From JAJKIP01 sp040509055 (GTDB taxonomy: Bacteria; Bacteroidota; Bacteroidia; Chitinophagales; Chitinophagaceae): a stretch of 30,488 nt of DNA. The DNA is taken from positions 1 to 30,488 of the forward strand of contig JBEVLT010000459.1 of NCBI GenBank assembly GCA_040509055.1. Direction: 5' to 3'. Numbering within the stretch: position 1 is the first letter of the stretch; each line of letters opens with the position of its first letter. The position numbers were made by a program, and so were the translations under genes. Positions 7,552-17,777 of the stretch are shown piece after piece. The notes below the pieces were generated by a model. The model was not told where the DNA came from. It ran no database searches and was given only the letters and a program-made list of their open reading frames with translations.

Positions 7552-8445
7552 ATGAAGTCACCCTTTTTTATTAACGAAGTATACGGGCTTGGATACTGGT
7601 TGAAGGATTACGCGTATTACCCGAAAAGCTGGCCCCTGTTTACATTTATGGATCACGGGATGGCGCTTTCGGACAGGATCACGCCGCACGAGGTAGAGAA
7701 CCCGGCACCGCTGATCTTTAAGTTTTCGCCCCGTGCGGTGAAGCTGTACAAAAAAGAATCACGTAAGCCGGTATACAATATCGTCAACCCCTTTGTTCAC
7801 TACCGAAGAAGCCGGAAGATCGGTGTCACAAAAGAAGCGAAGGGCACACTCTTTTTTGTAGCGCATTCCACGAGCGAGATAGACGACCTGACGGACTGGG
7901 AAGAATATATTAGCCAGCTGAAAAGAATCCCTGAACAATTTCATCCCATCGATGTGTGCCTGCATCCCACGGACATGGCCAAGGGATTGGATCGTGTTTT
8001 TGAACAACATGGCTATAAGGTTTATACTGCAAGCGACCTGGCTTCTTACCGGTATACGATCAACTTTTACGATATCCTGCGCAACTACCGGTATTCGATG
8101 TCGAATATATTGGGGTCTTACTTTTTTTATTCGGTAGAAATGGGGATTCCCTTTTCGTTATACGGCGAAGAGCCGAAATATTTTAATAAGGCAGATAAGA
8201 ATATAGAGCAGGGCAACTATACCAGCTACCAGCACTTTGATACGTATAAAAAAGCAAAAGCACTTTTTTCCGGCTTCCATGCTGCCATCAGCCCGGAGCA
8301 GGAAACATTTGTTACTTATGAGCTGGGGATTCATGATACCATTTCACGGGGCAAAGCGTGCTGGCTGGTGTACAAAGCGCTGGTGTTGTTTGCCCTGCGT
8401 CAACCCCGCACCTTTCTTAATACATTGAGAGGAAGGTATAACTGA
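7552..8445 (+). CDS. Unrecognised GT-B-like protein, possible nonulosonate transferase
   Basis: 297 residues from ATG 7552; the frame is open back to an ATG at 7486 inside the deacetylase gene, but the leader there looks non-coding. I recognise no named family with certainty. The second half has strand-helix units (LFFVAHSTSEIDD, VCLHPTDM, YKVYTASD) and a segment SNILGSYFFYSVEMGIPFSLYG. That segment resembles the nucleotide-sugar loop of polysialyltransferase- and capsule-type GT-B enzymes, where Ser/Thr and Gly contact CMP or UDP. No signal peptide is seen and the tail is basic. Position straight after the nonulosonate genes makes it the leading candidate for transferring that sugar. Function is inferred. 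Confidence 0.6.
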   Translation: MKSPFFINEVYGLGYWLKDYAYYPKSWPLFTFMDHGMALSDRITPHEVENPAPLIFKFSPRAVKLYKKESRKPVYNIVNPFVHYRRSRKIGVTKEAKGTLFFVAHSTSEIDDLTDWEEYISQLKRIPEQFHPIDVCLHPTDMAKGLDRVFEQHGYKVYTASDLASYRYTINFYDILRNYRYSMSNILGSYFFYSVEMGIPFSLYGEEPKYFNKADKNIEQGNYTSYQHFDTYKKAKALFSGFHAAISPEQETFVTYELGIHDTISRGKACWLVYKALVLFALRQPRTFLNTLRGRYN

Positions 8446-8482
8446 CCGGCTTTATTCTGATAAAACACTGTAACCTTTTTGC

Positions 8483-9337
8483 ATGCTTCACTCGCTGAAA
8501 ACAAAATACCTGCGGCCGCTGATCGATGCCACCGGGAAATGGTTCCTGCGTAACCGCGATGCCGAGTACCGGTTGTATAAAAAAGGGATCACACCGCGCA
8601 GCGAGCTGTTCCGGTTAAAATACACCCGTCAGCCGGTGACGGAATCGATCCTGTATGACCGGCGGGTGAAAGTGACCGATGCCTTCTGGTTCCTGCACTC
8701 CCTGAAAGAGATATTTGAAGAAGAGGTATATAAGTTTGAATGCACCGGCCCGGCTCCCCGCATCCTGGATTGCGGTGCCAACATCGGGTTGAGTGCGATC
8801 TATTTCAAACGGTTGTTCCCGCAGGCCCGGATCACGGCGTTTGAACCGGATGAAGCTATTGCCGGCATGATGAGGCATAACCTGGCCGCGTTCGGGTACA
8901 CTGATGTAGCGATCCAACAAACAGCCGCCTGGACCGAAAACACGATCCTGAAATTTAACGCCACGGGCGGACTGGGCGGCACCCTGGTAGAGGGCAATGC
9001 CGCTGCTGAAAAAGTGGTAGAGGTAAAGGCTGTCCGCCTCCGCGATTACCTTGACGAAAAAGTTGACTTTTTAAAGATCGATATCGAGGGCGCCGAAGCG
9101 GATGTGCTGAAAGACTGTGCCGATAAATTATATAATGTGGAACGGCTGTTCATGGAATACCACAGCGCACCCGGCAAACCGCAGGAGCTGGGCGAACTAC
9201 TGGGTATTTTGAAACAGGCCGGTTTCCGGATTTATATCAAAGATGCGTGGAATAACCTGCCTTATCCTTTTCTCCACAACCATTATCAACCTTTCTATGA
9301 TCTGCAGTTAAATATTTTTGCTTACCGGGAAAAATAA
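8483..9337 (+). CDS. FkbM family methyltransferase
   Basis: 284 residues. Motif I is ILDCGANIGLSAIYF, the acidic strand-2 end is ITAFEPD, and the FkbM signature is VDFLKIDIEGAEADVL. FkbM enzymes O-methylate sugars and related hydroxyls using SAM. Start ATG lies 37 bases after the previous stop, with no competing ATG between. The N-terminal 60 residues are basic and may hold the acceptor or associate with the membrane. First of four FkbM-like genes in the window; the target hydroxyl is unknown. Confidence 0.87.
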   Translation: MLHSLKTKYLRPLIDATGKWFLRNRDAEYRLYKKGITPRSELFRLKYTRQPVTESILYDRRVKVTDAFWFLHSLKEIFEEEVYKFECTGPAPRILDCGANIGLSAIYFKRLFPQARITAFEPDEAIAGMMRHNLAAFGYTDVAIQQTAAWTENTILKFNATGGLGGTLVEGNAAAEKVVEVKAVRLRDYLDEKVDFLKIDIEGAEADVLKDCADKLYNVERLFMEYHSAPGKPQELGELLGILKQAGFRIYIKDAWNNLPYPFLHNHYQPFYDLQLNIFAYREK

Positions 9338-9338
9338 T

Positions 9339-9422
9339 ATGGTAATACCCGTGGCACCCATAGTAATCATTGAATGTACTTGTTTCAATAAACGGCTGAC
9401 AGAACCTGATTATGCTTTTTAA
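9339..9422 (+). other. Possible 27-codon mini-ORF overlapping the MBOAT start
   Basis: ATG starts one base after the FkbM stop and the frame runs through the 74-base gap, ending TAA at 9420-9422, eleven bases inside the acyltransferase gene. The peptide begins MVIPVAPIVIIE and is hydrophobic. It may be chance or a coupling leader; nothing else is visible in the gap. Confidence 0.17.
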
Positions 9423-10848
9423 CTCCGCTGAGTACGCCGTTTTTCTTATCCTCATCTTTTTTATCTACTGGTTCCCGCTCAGGAGCAGCATGCGGATGCA
9501 AAACTTCGTGCTGCTTGTTTCCAGTTATGTGTTTTACGGATGGTGGGACTACCGCTTTGTTTTCCTGCTGGCGTTCTCCACCTTTCTTGATTACTACACG
9601 GGACTAAAGATCGAGCAGGCGACCACGCAACGAATGCGAAAAGCCTGGCTGGTACTCAGTGTAGGCATCAACCTGGGTTTTTTAGGTTTTTTCAAGTACT
9701 ACAACTTTTTTATCGACTCGTTTGCGTCGCTGCTGGGTCAGCTGGGACTGCAACCCAATATCTGGACGCTCAACATCATCCTGCCGGTAGGTATCTCGTT
9801 CTATACCTTTCACGGGCTGTCGTATGTGTTCGATATTTACAACAAGCGGGTAAAGCCTACGGCCAATTTCGTGGACTATGCCGTGTTTGTCAGCTTTTTC
9901 CCGCTGTTGGTGGCCGGGCCTATTGAGCGGGCCACCCACCTTCTGCCGCAGGTGCAGGCCCCGCGAAAATTCGACTATGCCAAAGCCGTCGACGGACTCA
10001 GGCAGATACTCTGGGGCCTGTTCAAGAAAATAGTGATTGCGGATACCTGCGCCGAATATGCTAATACCATCTTCAATCATTACGGTGATTATAACGGCAG
10101 CACGCTGTTGCTTGGTGCCGTATTTTTTGCCTTCCAGATCTACGGCGACTTTTCGGGCTACTCGGATATAGCGCTGGGATCGGCGCGGCTGTTAGGCTTC
10201 GACCTGCTGAAGAATTTCAATTACCCGTATTTCTCCCGCGACATTGCCGAGTTCTGGCGGCGCTGGCATATTTCATTGTCTTCCTGGTTCAGGGACTATC
10301 TCTACTTTCCATTAGGGGGCAGCCGGGGCGGGGCCTGGATGCGGATCAGGAATACGTTTATCATTTTCCTGGTGAGCGGCTTCTGGCATGGCGCCAATTT
10401 CACGTTCATTGCCTGGGGGTTTCTCAACGCCCTGTACTTTTTGCCGCTGCTGGTGATGAACAAGAACCGGAGCAATCTCGATATCGTGGCACAGGGCAGG
10501 ACATTGCCTTCCATCAGGGAGGCGATCAGCATGCTGGTCACGTTTGTATTGGTTGTACTGGCCTGGGTGTTTTTCAGATCGCCCACTATCCAGGATGCCC
10601 TGCATTACCTGGGGGGCATCTTTTCGCCGGATCTTTTGCAAATGCCGCAGGTATTGCCGAAGATGGTGCTGCTGCTGATTGCTTTTTTCATGCTCATCGA
10701 ATGGATCGGCCGCGAGCGGCACTTCGCACTGGCAGGTATCGGGTTGAAATGGAAACGGCCGCTTCGCTGGGGTTTCTATTGCCTGCTGGCCCTGCTGATC
10801 CTTTCGTACACGGGCAAAGAACAACAATTTATTTACTTCCAGTTTTGA
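9412..10848 (+). CDS. MBOAT membrane O-acyltransferase
   Basis: 478 residues with many hydrophobic segments, AlgI/PatA type. The MBOAT core is clear: SYVFDIYNK near 137-145, FFPLLVAGPIER at 162-173, the WRRWHISLSSWFRDYLYFPLGG block at 282-303 (His286) and SGFWHGANFTF at 322-332 with the catalytic His326. Such proteins move an acyl group, usually acetyl, across the inner membrane to decorate exported polysaccharide. The SGNH partner follows after one base, so the pair should act together at the periplasmic face. Length is normal for the family. Confidence 0.92.
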   Translation: MLFNSAEYAVFLILIFFIYWFPLRSSMRMQNFVLLVSSYVFYGWWDYRFVFLLAFSTFLDYYTGLKIEQATTQRMRKAWLVLSVGINLGFLGFFKYYNFFIDSFASLLGQLGLQPNIWTLNIILPVGISFYTFHGLSYVFDIYNKRVKPTANFVDYAVFVSFFPLLVAGPIERATHLLPQVQAPRKFDYAKAVDGLRQILWGLFKKIVIADTCAEYANTIFNHYGDYNGSTLLLGAVFFAFQIYGDFSGYSDIALGSARLLGFDLLKNFNYPYFSRDIAEFWRRWHISLSSWFRDYLYFPLGGSRGGAWMRIRNTFIIFLVSGFWHGANFTFIAWGFLNALYFLPLLVMNKNRSNLDIVAQGRTLPSIREAISMLVTFVLVVLAWVFFRSPTIQDALHYLGGIFSPDLLQMPQVLPKMVLLLIAFFMLIEWIGRERHFALAGIGLKWKRPLRWGFYCLLALLILSYTGKEQQFIYFQF

Positions 10849-10849
10849 T

Positions 10850-11788
10850 ATGAAGTCCTTCCTGCTAAAAGCCGGGTTATTTGTTATCGTACTCCTGGCG
10901 CTGTTCATCATCTGCGGCATCGACTTGGACAGCTCCCGGCATGATGCAGAATACATGGCAGCCGTGATCGACAAACATCATAAGCTCGATGAAACGCCCG
11001 GCAGAAGGATCCTGTTTACCGGGGGCTCCAATATTGCTTTCGGCCTGGATAGCAAGGCTATCGAAGCGCAGGCGGGCCTGCCGGTGATCAACCTGGGCAT
11101 CCATGTACGGCTGGGCCTCAGCTACCTGCTGAATGAATTGAAAGCGGTGGCCAGGCGGGACGACATCGTTTTCCTGTCGCTTGAGTACTTTCTCGATGAA
11201 GGTAATTACAAGCTGAAGCGGAGAATGTCGGCTTACCTGCCCGGAAGTGCCGGCTATTTTACCAAAGACATAGCCGGTGAACTGGATTATTATTTCGACC
11301 GGAAATTCGATAATATCAAAAACAACCGGCAGCTGCTTTTCAGCAAACTCACTTCCCTGGGCGGCCCGGCATCTTCCAATAACGATGCCTTGTATGCGCG
11401 AAAGGGATTCAATGCCAGCGGTGATTTTGTGGCGCACTATGCCGAACCCCAACCCGGGGAAATACAGGAAAGAGGAAAATTTACCTACCAGCATTGGGAG
11501 GGCATTAAAAAGCTGAATGATTTTTATAAATGGGCGCAGGCAAACGGGGTGAAGGTCTTTTTCCTTTATCCGGCTTATCCGGCTACGGAATACGAAAAGA
11601 ACAAGGAAGTCATTCAGCAGTATCACAGCGATTTGAAAAAGGAGTTGCTGGTACCGGTTGTCGGCAGGCCCGAAGACTTCGTGTTTGACGACAGTTTGTT
11701 TTTCGATACCATCTATCACCTGAACCAGGAGGGCATCCGGCAAAAAACGGCCCGGTTGCTGCAGCTTATTGCCGGTTATATTTCATAA
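10850..11788 (+). CDS. SGNH-like periplasmic acyl-transfer partner of MBOAT
   Basis: 312 residues. An N-terminal signal anchor (LLKAGLFVIVLLALFIICG, 5-23) precedes a soluble domain. Block I is FTGGSNIAFGLDS with candidate Ser60. The C-terminal DTIYHLNQEG gives Asp286 and His290, spaced like block V of SGNH hydrolases such as AlgX/AlgJ and DltD. Family logic: the MBOAT hands an acyl group to this protein, which transfers it to the glycan. It starts one base after the MBOAT stop, supporting a functional pair. No cysteine in a lipobox is evident; Cys22 sits inside the hydrophobic stretch. Confidence 0.77.
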   Translation: MKSFLLKAGLFVIVLLALFIICGIDLDSSRHDAEYMAAVIDKHHKLDETPGRRILFTGGSNIAFGLDSKAIEAQAGLPVINLGIHVRLGLSYLLNELKAVARRDDIVFLSLEYFLDEGNYKLKRRMSAYLPGSAGYFTKDIAGELDYYFDRKFDNIKNNRQLLFSKLTSLGGPASSNNDALYARKGFNASGDFVAHYAEPQPGEIQERGKFTYQHWEGIKKLNDFYKWAQANGVKVFFLYPAYPATEYEKNKEVIQQYHSDLKKELLVPVVGRPEDFVFDDSLFFDTIYHLNQEGIRQKTARLLQLIAGYIS

Positions 11789-11790
11789 GC

Positions 11791-12831
11791 ATGACGATAG
11801 CGTTTACACTTTGTTCGAATAATTACCTGGCCGAGGCCAAAACACTGGGCGATTCCATCCTGGCACACAACCCCGGCTGGAAATTCGTGATCGGCCTGGT
11901 GGACCGGAAGAGCGCGGCAATAGATTATAGCCCGTATGCTGCCTTCGACATCATCGAAGCCGAAACGATAGGAATTGAGAATTTTCGCAGCATGGTGCAG
12001 CGGTACAATATCGTGGAGCTGAATACATCGGTAAAAGCCGATTATTTCGACTACCTGTTCAGGACACATGCCGGCGGGCCGCTCAGCGTCTTTTATTTCG
12101 ATCCGGATATCGTGGTGTATCACCCGCTTGACATACTGGAAACGGCGCTGCAGCATCATGACATGGTGCTGACGCCGCATATCCTGTCGCCTATGCCGGA
12201 CGATGGGCTGCACCCCAACGAGCAATTGTTGCTGCAGTGCGGCATCTACAACCTGGGTTTTGCAGGGCTGCGCAAAAGCGACGCGTCGCTACAGCTGATC
12301 GACTGGTGGAAATACAGGCTTCACCATTATTGTTACAGCAGGCCGGGCGCCGGTCTTTTTGTAGACCAGCTGTGGATGAACTTTGCGCCGTACCTGTTCG
12401 GCAGTTGTTTTATCCTGAAGCATCCCGGCGCCAATGCCGCTTACTGGAACCTGCATGAAAGAACGTTTTCCAGCCAGGACGACAAATGGCTGGTCAATGG
12501 CGAACCCCTGTTGTTTTACCATTTCAGTGCATTGTCCTACAGCAAACCGGGCAATATTGCAAAATATTGTACCCGCTACACGCTGGAAAACCGGCCCAAG
12601 CTGGCGCCGCTGATCGAAGATTACAAAGCGCGGCTGAAAGCAAATAACTATACGGAACTGCGCAAAGTGCCCTGTATGTTTGTGGGTGAGCGAAATGCGT
12701 ACCTGCAGGAGCAAAAACAAGAGCTGTACAAACAAAAGCCGTATAAACGCTTTAAACACCTGATCAGTAAGCTGATCCCGAAAAAAATAAAGGCAGCGCT
12801 GCTGGACGACGGAACCAACAACTATCAGTAG
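11791..12831 (+). CDS. GT-A fold glycosyltransferase
   Basis: 346 residues. It starts with a nucleotide-binding strand (IAFTLCSNNYLAEAKTLGDSIL), reminiscent of GT8 and related retaining enzymes. A metal-binding DxD reads VFYFDPDIVVYHPL. A later YNLGFAGLR segment and a VDQLWMNFAP stretch also match GT8-like acceptor and donor walls. The tail is strongly basic (KKIKAALL and the preceding 30 residues), suggesting membrane-surface attachment in the cytoplasm. Donor sugar cannot be told. It begins two bases after the SGNH gene. Confidence 0.73.
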   Translation: MTIAFTLCSNNYLAEAKTLGDSILAHNPGWKFVIGLVDRKSAAIDYSPYAAFDIIEAETIGIENFRSMVQRYNIVELNTSVKADYFDYLFRTHAGGPLSVFYFDPDIVVYHPLDILETALQHHDMVLTPHILSPMPDDGLHPNEQLLLQCGIYNLGFAGLRKSDASLQLIDWWKYRLHHYCYSRPGAGLFVDQLWMNFAPYLFGSCFILKHPGANAAYWNLHERTFSSQDDKWLVNGEPLLFYHFSALSYSKPGNIAKYCTRYTLENRPKLAPLIEDYKARLKANNYTELRKVPCMFVGERNAYLQEQKQELYKQKPYKRFKHLISKLIPKKIKAALLDDGTNNYQ

Positions 12832-12834
12832 GCA

Positions 12835-14004
12835 GTGAACCTCTACTATTTATCAGAAATATCGGTGTCCGGGCAGCATGGCGGAGGACTTACCCTGCAG
12901 CGCGTATTGCAGCAGGACCTGGACCTGTTCCGCCGCTATTTCGTCATCAGCGCTTTTGGCAACCAGTTTATCCCTGTGCCGGCTGTGGCAGAAAAAACGG
13001 TTGAGGTTTGCGGCTTCGAAGACAGGTATTTAAACAAGGGCAGGATCCGCAGGCGGCTGCGGCGCTATTTACAGGACCGCGGATGGCTCGCCGGCTGGAA
13101 TGCCCGGTACATTGCCCGGAAGCTGCGGAAGAAGGCAGCGATAGCGCAGTCCTACTGGCTGGTGGTGCCGCAGTCGAAGCTAAGCGTGCGGGTCGCCAAC
13201 CTGCTGTATGAAAAATATAAGATCAGGTATGCCATCTGGCAGATGGATGACCACCTGGTGCGGAATAAAGATGGGCAACTGCGTTATGAGGAGCCCATCG
13301 AAAGACAAATGGCCGGCCTGATGCGCCATGCCGCTTTCCGGTGGGTGATCAGCCCTGCCATGCAGGATTGGTACCATCAAAAATGGGGCGTGGAGTCGGA
13401 GGTGCTGTTTGGGCCTGGTGCTGCTAACAGCCTGCCGTTGCATACCCGGGTAGAAAAAGAGAAGCCGCTGCGGCTGGTTTATTTTGGCGCGGTGACGGCC
13501 TGGCAGCTGGATGCGCTGGTATTCCTGGCCGGTCTGCTGAAAGAGATCAATGCCGAGTTGCATATTTACTCCGCAAAAGATAACCTGCCGGATGCGATCA
13601 AAAAGCCCGGTGTGTACTACAAAGGCAGCGTGGCGGGCAATGAAGTGGCGGCGCTGGCCAATACCTACGACGGTATCATATTGCCCATTAGCTTTGCACC
13701 CGCTTTGCACCACCTTACCGCGTTGAACATTGCTACCAAGATGAGCGAATGCCTGGCATCGGGTACGGTGACGGTGGTGGTAGGCCCGGATTATGCTGCG
13801 ATGGTACAATACCTGCAGCCGCATGATTGTGCCCTGCTGGTGACGGACAGGGGCAGGGCCACGGATCAGCTGCAGCAGCTGCGGGACGAAGGCAAACGGG
13901 AAACATGGCTGACAAATGCCGCCGGGCTGGTGAGCCGGCAGCTTACACCCGGAGCCATGTATGACAACTGGCGCAAGGGATATGAAGTATTGACGAATAA
14001 TTAA
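12835..14004 (+). CDS. GT-B glycosyltransferase (GT4-like, divergent)
   Basis: 389 residues from a GTG three bases after the preceding stop. The N-terminal Rossmann domain has LYYLSEISVSGQHGGGLTLQ, with a glycine-rich acceptor loop. RLVYFGAVTAWQLDALVFL opens the C-terminal domain, and ALHHLTALNIATKMSECLASGT resembles the donor-binding 'P.K..E.la.G.P' region of GT4, although the classic EGFG motif is absent. Likely a cytoplasmic transferase in glycan assembly; donor unknown. A short 14-base spacer precedes the epimerase gene. Confidence 0.72.
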   Translation: MNLYYLSEISVSGQHGGGLTLQRVLQQDLDLFRRYFVISAFGNQFIPVPAVAEKTVEVCGFEDRYLNKGRIRRRLRRYLQDRGWLAGWNARYIARKLRKKAAIAQSYWLVVPQSKLSVRVANLLYEKYKIRYAIWQMDDHLVRNKDGQLRYEEPIERQMAGLMRHAAFRWVISPAMQDWYHQKWGVESEVLFGPGAANSLPLHTRVEKEKPLRLVYFGAVTAWQLDALVFLAGLLKEINAELHIYSAKDNLPDAIKKPGVYYKGSVAGNEVAALANTYDGIILPISFAPALHHLTALNIATKMSECLASGTVTVVVGPDYAAMVQYLQPHDCALLVTDRGRATDQLQQLRDEGKRETWLTNAAGLVSRQLTPGAMYDNWRKGYEVLTNN

Positions 14005-14018
14005 ACTATCGGATAAGC

Positions 14019-15067
<1,049 letters not shown>

Positions 15068-15068
<1 letters not shown>

Positions 15069-16258
15069 TGCAGGTATCGGAGTTTCCTAAAATTTTATAC
15101 CTCAGCGATGTGCCGGTAGAGCTCAGCTTTGCCGGCGCTACGCAGCTGCACCGGTTGCTGGAACACTATCCCAAAGACCGGCTGCTGATCGTGCAGGGTA
15201 TGGAGCTGAACCCGGCGGAGAGGCTGAAGGGAGTGCCCTATCATATCCGCATATCCAAATTTATCAACAGGCTGCGGTCCACCCGGTTTGCCCGCTGGCT
15301 GAAACCGGTGCTGGTGATGCGGGAGTCGATGCTTACGAAAAAGGAACTGCAGCTCATCCGTGATTTTCAACCCGAGGCGGTGCTGACGGTCACCTTCGGG
15401 CTTATGTGGTTAAAGGCATTCCGGGCATCGAGAAAATTCAATATCCCGCTGCATGTGATCCTGCACGATGAATGGCTGATGACGGAACACTATGGCTGGC
15501 TGCAACCCTTTGTCCGGTCGCGCTTTGCCGACATGTACCGGCATGCCACCGGTAAGTATGCTATTTTCCCGGGACTGGCCGATCATTACGAGCGCCTGTT
15601 TGGCGCCACGGCTGATGTGCTTTACCCGCTGCGCGGCAAAAACGATACAGTATACCTGCCTGCAGTGCCCCGGAGTGATAAAAAGCTTCGGTTCTGCTAC
15701 CTGGGCTCATTGTTCACCGCTGATTTTCCTGCCCTGCTTAACCAGCTTTCCCAATCACTGGCGGCAAGAGGGTGGGAACTGCATATTTTTTCGACCACGC
15801 AAAAGAAGGACCTGGGGCGTTACGGGTACCTGACAGCAGATCATGTTTTCTTTCATCCTTTTTTACCGCAGGAGAACCTGCTTCAAAAGCTGAACAGTGA
15901 AATGGATGCAGGCATCCTGCTGAACTCGTTTGAGCAGGAAGAAGCATTTAAATATAATTTTTCGAGCAAGCTGGTGGACTATACCTCTGCCGGCCTGCCG
16001 GTCTTATTTCAGGGGCCGGGTACTGCCGGCGCCATTTCATGGGCCCTGCAGTTGCGGTATGGCGCCGTACTCATTACTCCCGGCACAGCAGAGCTGGAAA
16101 GACTGCTGGATGCTTTTCAGCAGGAAGAAAAAAGAAAACAATGGGCGGAGCTGCTGAGTGAAGCGGGACGCTCTTTTTTCAGCTATGAACGGAACTACGG
16201 TGTTTTATTGAACGGAATTTTGAAAAGCACGCAGAAATATGTTTCACAGGATCAATAA
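15068..16258 (+). CDS. GT-B glycosyltransferase (GT4-like)
   Basis: 396 residues. ATG 15068 overlaps the epimerase stop; an earlier ATG at 14999 would lie within that gene. The N-terminal domain has ILYLSDVPVELSFAGATQLHRLL. The mid-region VILHDEWLMTEHYGW is typical of GT4 acceptor domains. LRFCYLGSLFTADFPALL starts domain two, and NSFEQEEAFKYNFSSKLVDYTSAGLPVLFQGPG is the donor region, with Lys and Asp aligned to the usual 'K..ey.a.G.Pvi'. Cytoplasmic, donor unknown. Confidence 0.78.
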
Positions 16259-16290
16259 AGATCAACTGGCCGGAACTTAAGTATTAACCT

Positions 16291-17049
16291 ATGGCGGATT
16301 TTATCAAAGGCACCTGGCGCTTGTTCCAACCGGTAAAGAACTATTTTTTTAAATACCCGGTGCGCATCTGGGGATCCTATGCCCGTTTTCTGAAAAGCTG
16401 GAAACAGTACAAGAAAATGGGGGGCAAAGCCGGTTTCCGGTATATTGCTCCTTACTTTTCATTTGAAGACACACAGACCGGTGGCGGTCATTATTTCTAC
16501 CAGGATGTTTGGGCGCTGCGACACCTGGCAGCCATCAACCCGGCCATGCATTACGATATCGGCAGCCGTTACGATGGATTTGTGGGACAGGCTACGGCCA
16601 TTTGTTCCGTCACAAGTATCGATATCCGGCCGCCGGCCTTTACATTGCCCGGTTTACATTTTCAGCAGGGCGATATTTTGCAGCTGCCGTTTGCAGACAA
16701 TTCCCTGTCATCGCTATCCTGCCTGCACACCATCGAGCACATTGGCCTGGGCCGCTATGGCGATGCGATCAATCCGCAAGGGTTTGAACAATCGCTGGCC
16801 CAGCTGCAACGGGTAGTAGCCCCTGGCGGCCACCTGCTGCTGAGCATGCCGGTAGGCAGGGAGCGGACAGAGTTCAATGCGCAGCGGGTGCTGGATCCGC
16901 TGACCTGCGTCCGTCAATTGACACAGATGGACCTCGCAGAGTTCAGCATTGTGACGGAGCAAAATATATTTATTGAAAAGACCGATCCGGCGGAATATAC
17001 CGCGGCGGGTTATTGCTGTGGGTTGTATTTATTCAAAAAACGCATGTGA
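16291..17049 (+). CDS. DUF268 protein, methyltransferase-like
   Basis: 252 residues. GGHYFYQDVWALRHL and YDIGSRYDGFVGQ match the DUF268 family, often found in polysaccharide loci. The fold follows class I methyltransferases: a Gly-poor motif I (HYDIGSRYDGF), then SIDIRPP, the QGDILQLPFADNSLSSLSCLHTIEHIGLGRYGD block as in type-11 methyltransferases, and a GGHLLLSMPVG strand. Likely SAM-binding, activity not proven in the family as far as I know. Its TGA overlaps the following gene's GTG (GTGA). Confidence 0.78.
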   Translation: MADFIKGTWRLFQPVKNYFFKYPVRIWGSYARFLKSWKQYKKMGGKAGFRYIAPYFSFEDTQTGGGHYFYQDVWALRHLAAINPAMHYDIGSRYDGFVGQATAICSVTSIDIRPPAFTLPGLHFQQGDILQLPFADNSLSSLSCLHTIEHIGLGRYGDAINPQGFEQSLAQLQRVVAPGGHLLLSMPVGRERTEFNAQRVLDPLTCVRQLTQMDLAEFSIVTEQNIFIEKTDPAEYTAAGYCCGLYLFKKRM

Positions 17050-17777
17050 CTTTGGTAAACCTGATCAGCAAAAAATTTTTCAAACGGGTGTACCGGAAGC
17101 TGACCGGTGTTTCTTACAACGTCTCGTATTCCCAAACCGGCGAAGACCTGATCATCGACCTGGTGATCGACGCTAAAAAATGGAAGGAATTCACCTACCT
17201 GGATATCGGCGCTAACGACCCGGTGTTGTTCAACAATACCTATAAGTTCTACGAAAAGGGTTACAGCGGGGTATGCGTAGAGCCTGACCCGCACCTGCAT
17301 GCCCTGCTGTCGAAAAAAAGAAAGCGGGACACCTGCCTGAATGTAGGTGTAGCCGCTAAACCAGCCGAAGGCGTCGATTTCTATATCATGGACCAGCCCG
17401 AGCTGAATACTTTTTCCGCTGAAGAGGCGGCGGCACTGGTCAAAAATGCCAGTGGTACGCTGAACCTGGTCAAGGTGGTCCGCATTCCGCTGCGAACCGT
17501 GGAAACCATCATCGATGAGCATTTCAACGGGAAAGCGCCGGTGTTCGTCAACCTCGATGTGGAAGGCCTGGACGAAGAGATCCTTCAGCATTTCCCGTTT
17601 GACCGTTACCGGCCGGCACTGTTCTGTATCGAGACGGTGCATTATACCGAAGATGCGAGTTCGGAAAAAAGGCAGGAAATCTTTCAGCTGATGGAAGCCA
17701 ACGGGTACGAGCCCTTTGCAGATACGTATATCAATACGATTTTTATCGATAAACAATTGAACAAAAAGAAGGGCTGA
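17046..17777 (+). CDS. FkbM-like methyltransferase
   Basis: About 243 residues from GTG 17046, which forms a GTGA overlap with the DUF268 stop. An ATG at 17013 is possible but lies inside the upstream gene. Motifs: YSQTGEDLIIDLVID (a common lead-in of this subgroup), FTYLDIGANDP (motif I), GVCVEPDPHLH, and VFVNLDVEGLDEEIL, the FkbM equivalent of DIEGAE. ALFCIETVHY follows. It probably O-methylates a sugar. The stop overlaps the fucosyltransferase start (TGATG). Confidence 0.82.
   Translation: MTLVNLISKKFFKRVYRKLTGVSYNVSYSQTGEDLIIDLVIDAKKWKEFTYLDIGANDPVLFNNTYKFYEKGYSGVCVEPDPHLHALLSKKRKRDTCLNVGVAAKPAEGVDFYIMDQPELNTFSAEEAAALVKNASGTLNLVKVVRIPLRTVETIIDEHFNGKAPVFVNLDVEGLDEEILQHFPFDRYRPALFCIETVHYTEDASSEKRQEIFQLMEANGYEPFADTYINTIFIDKQLNKKKG

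Noticed and set aside
8446..8482. Possible promoter TAACCTTTTTGC before the FkbM gene
   Set aside because: TA and TTTG are wrongly spaced compared with the TAnnTTTG box and the gap is only 37 bases inside a co-directional run.
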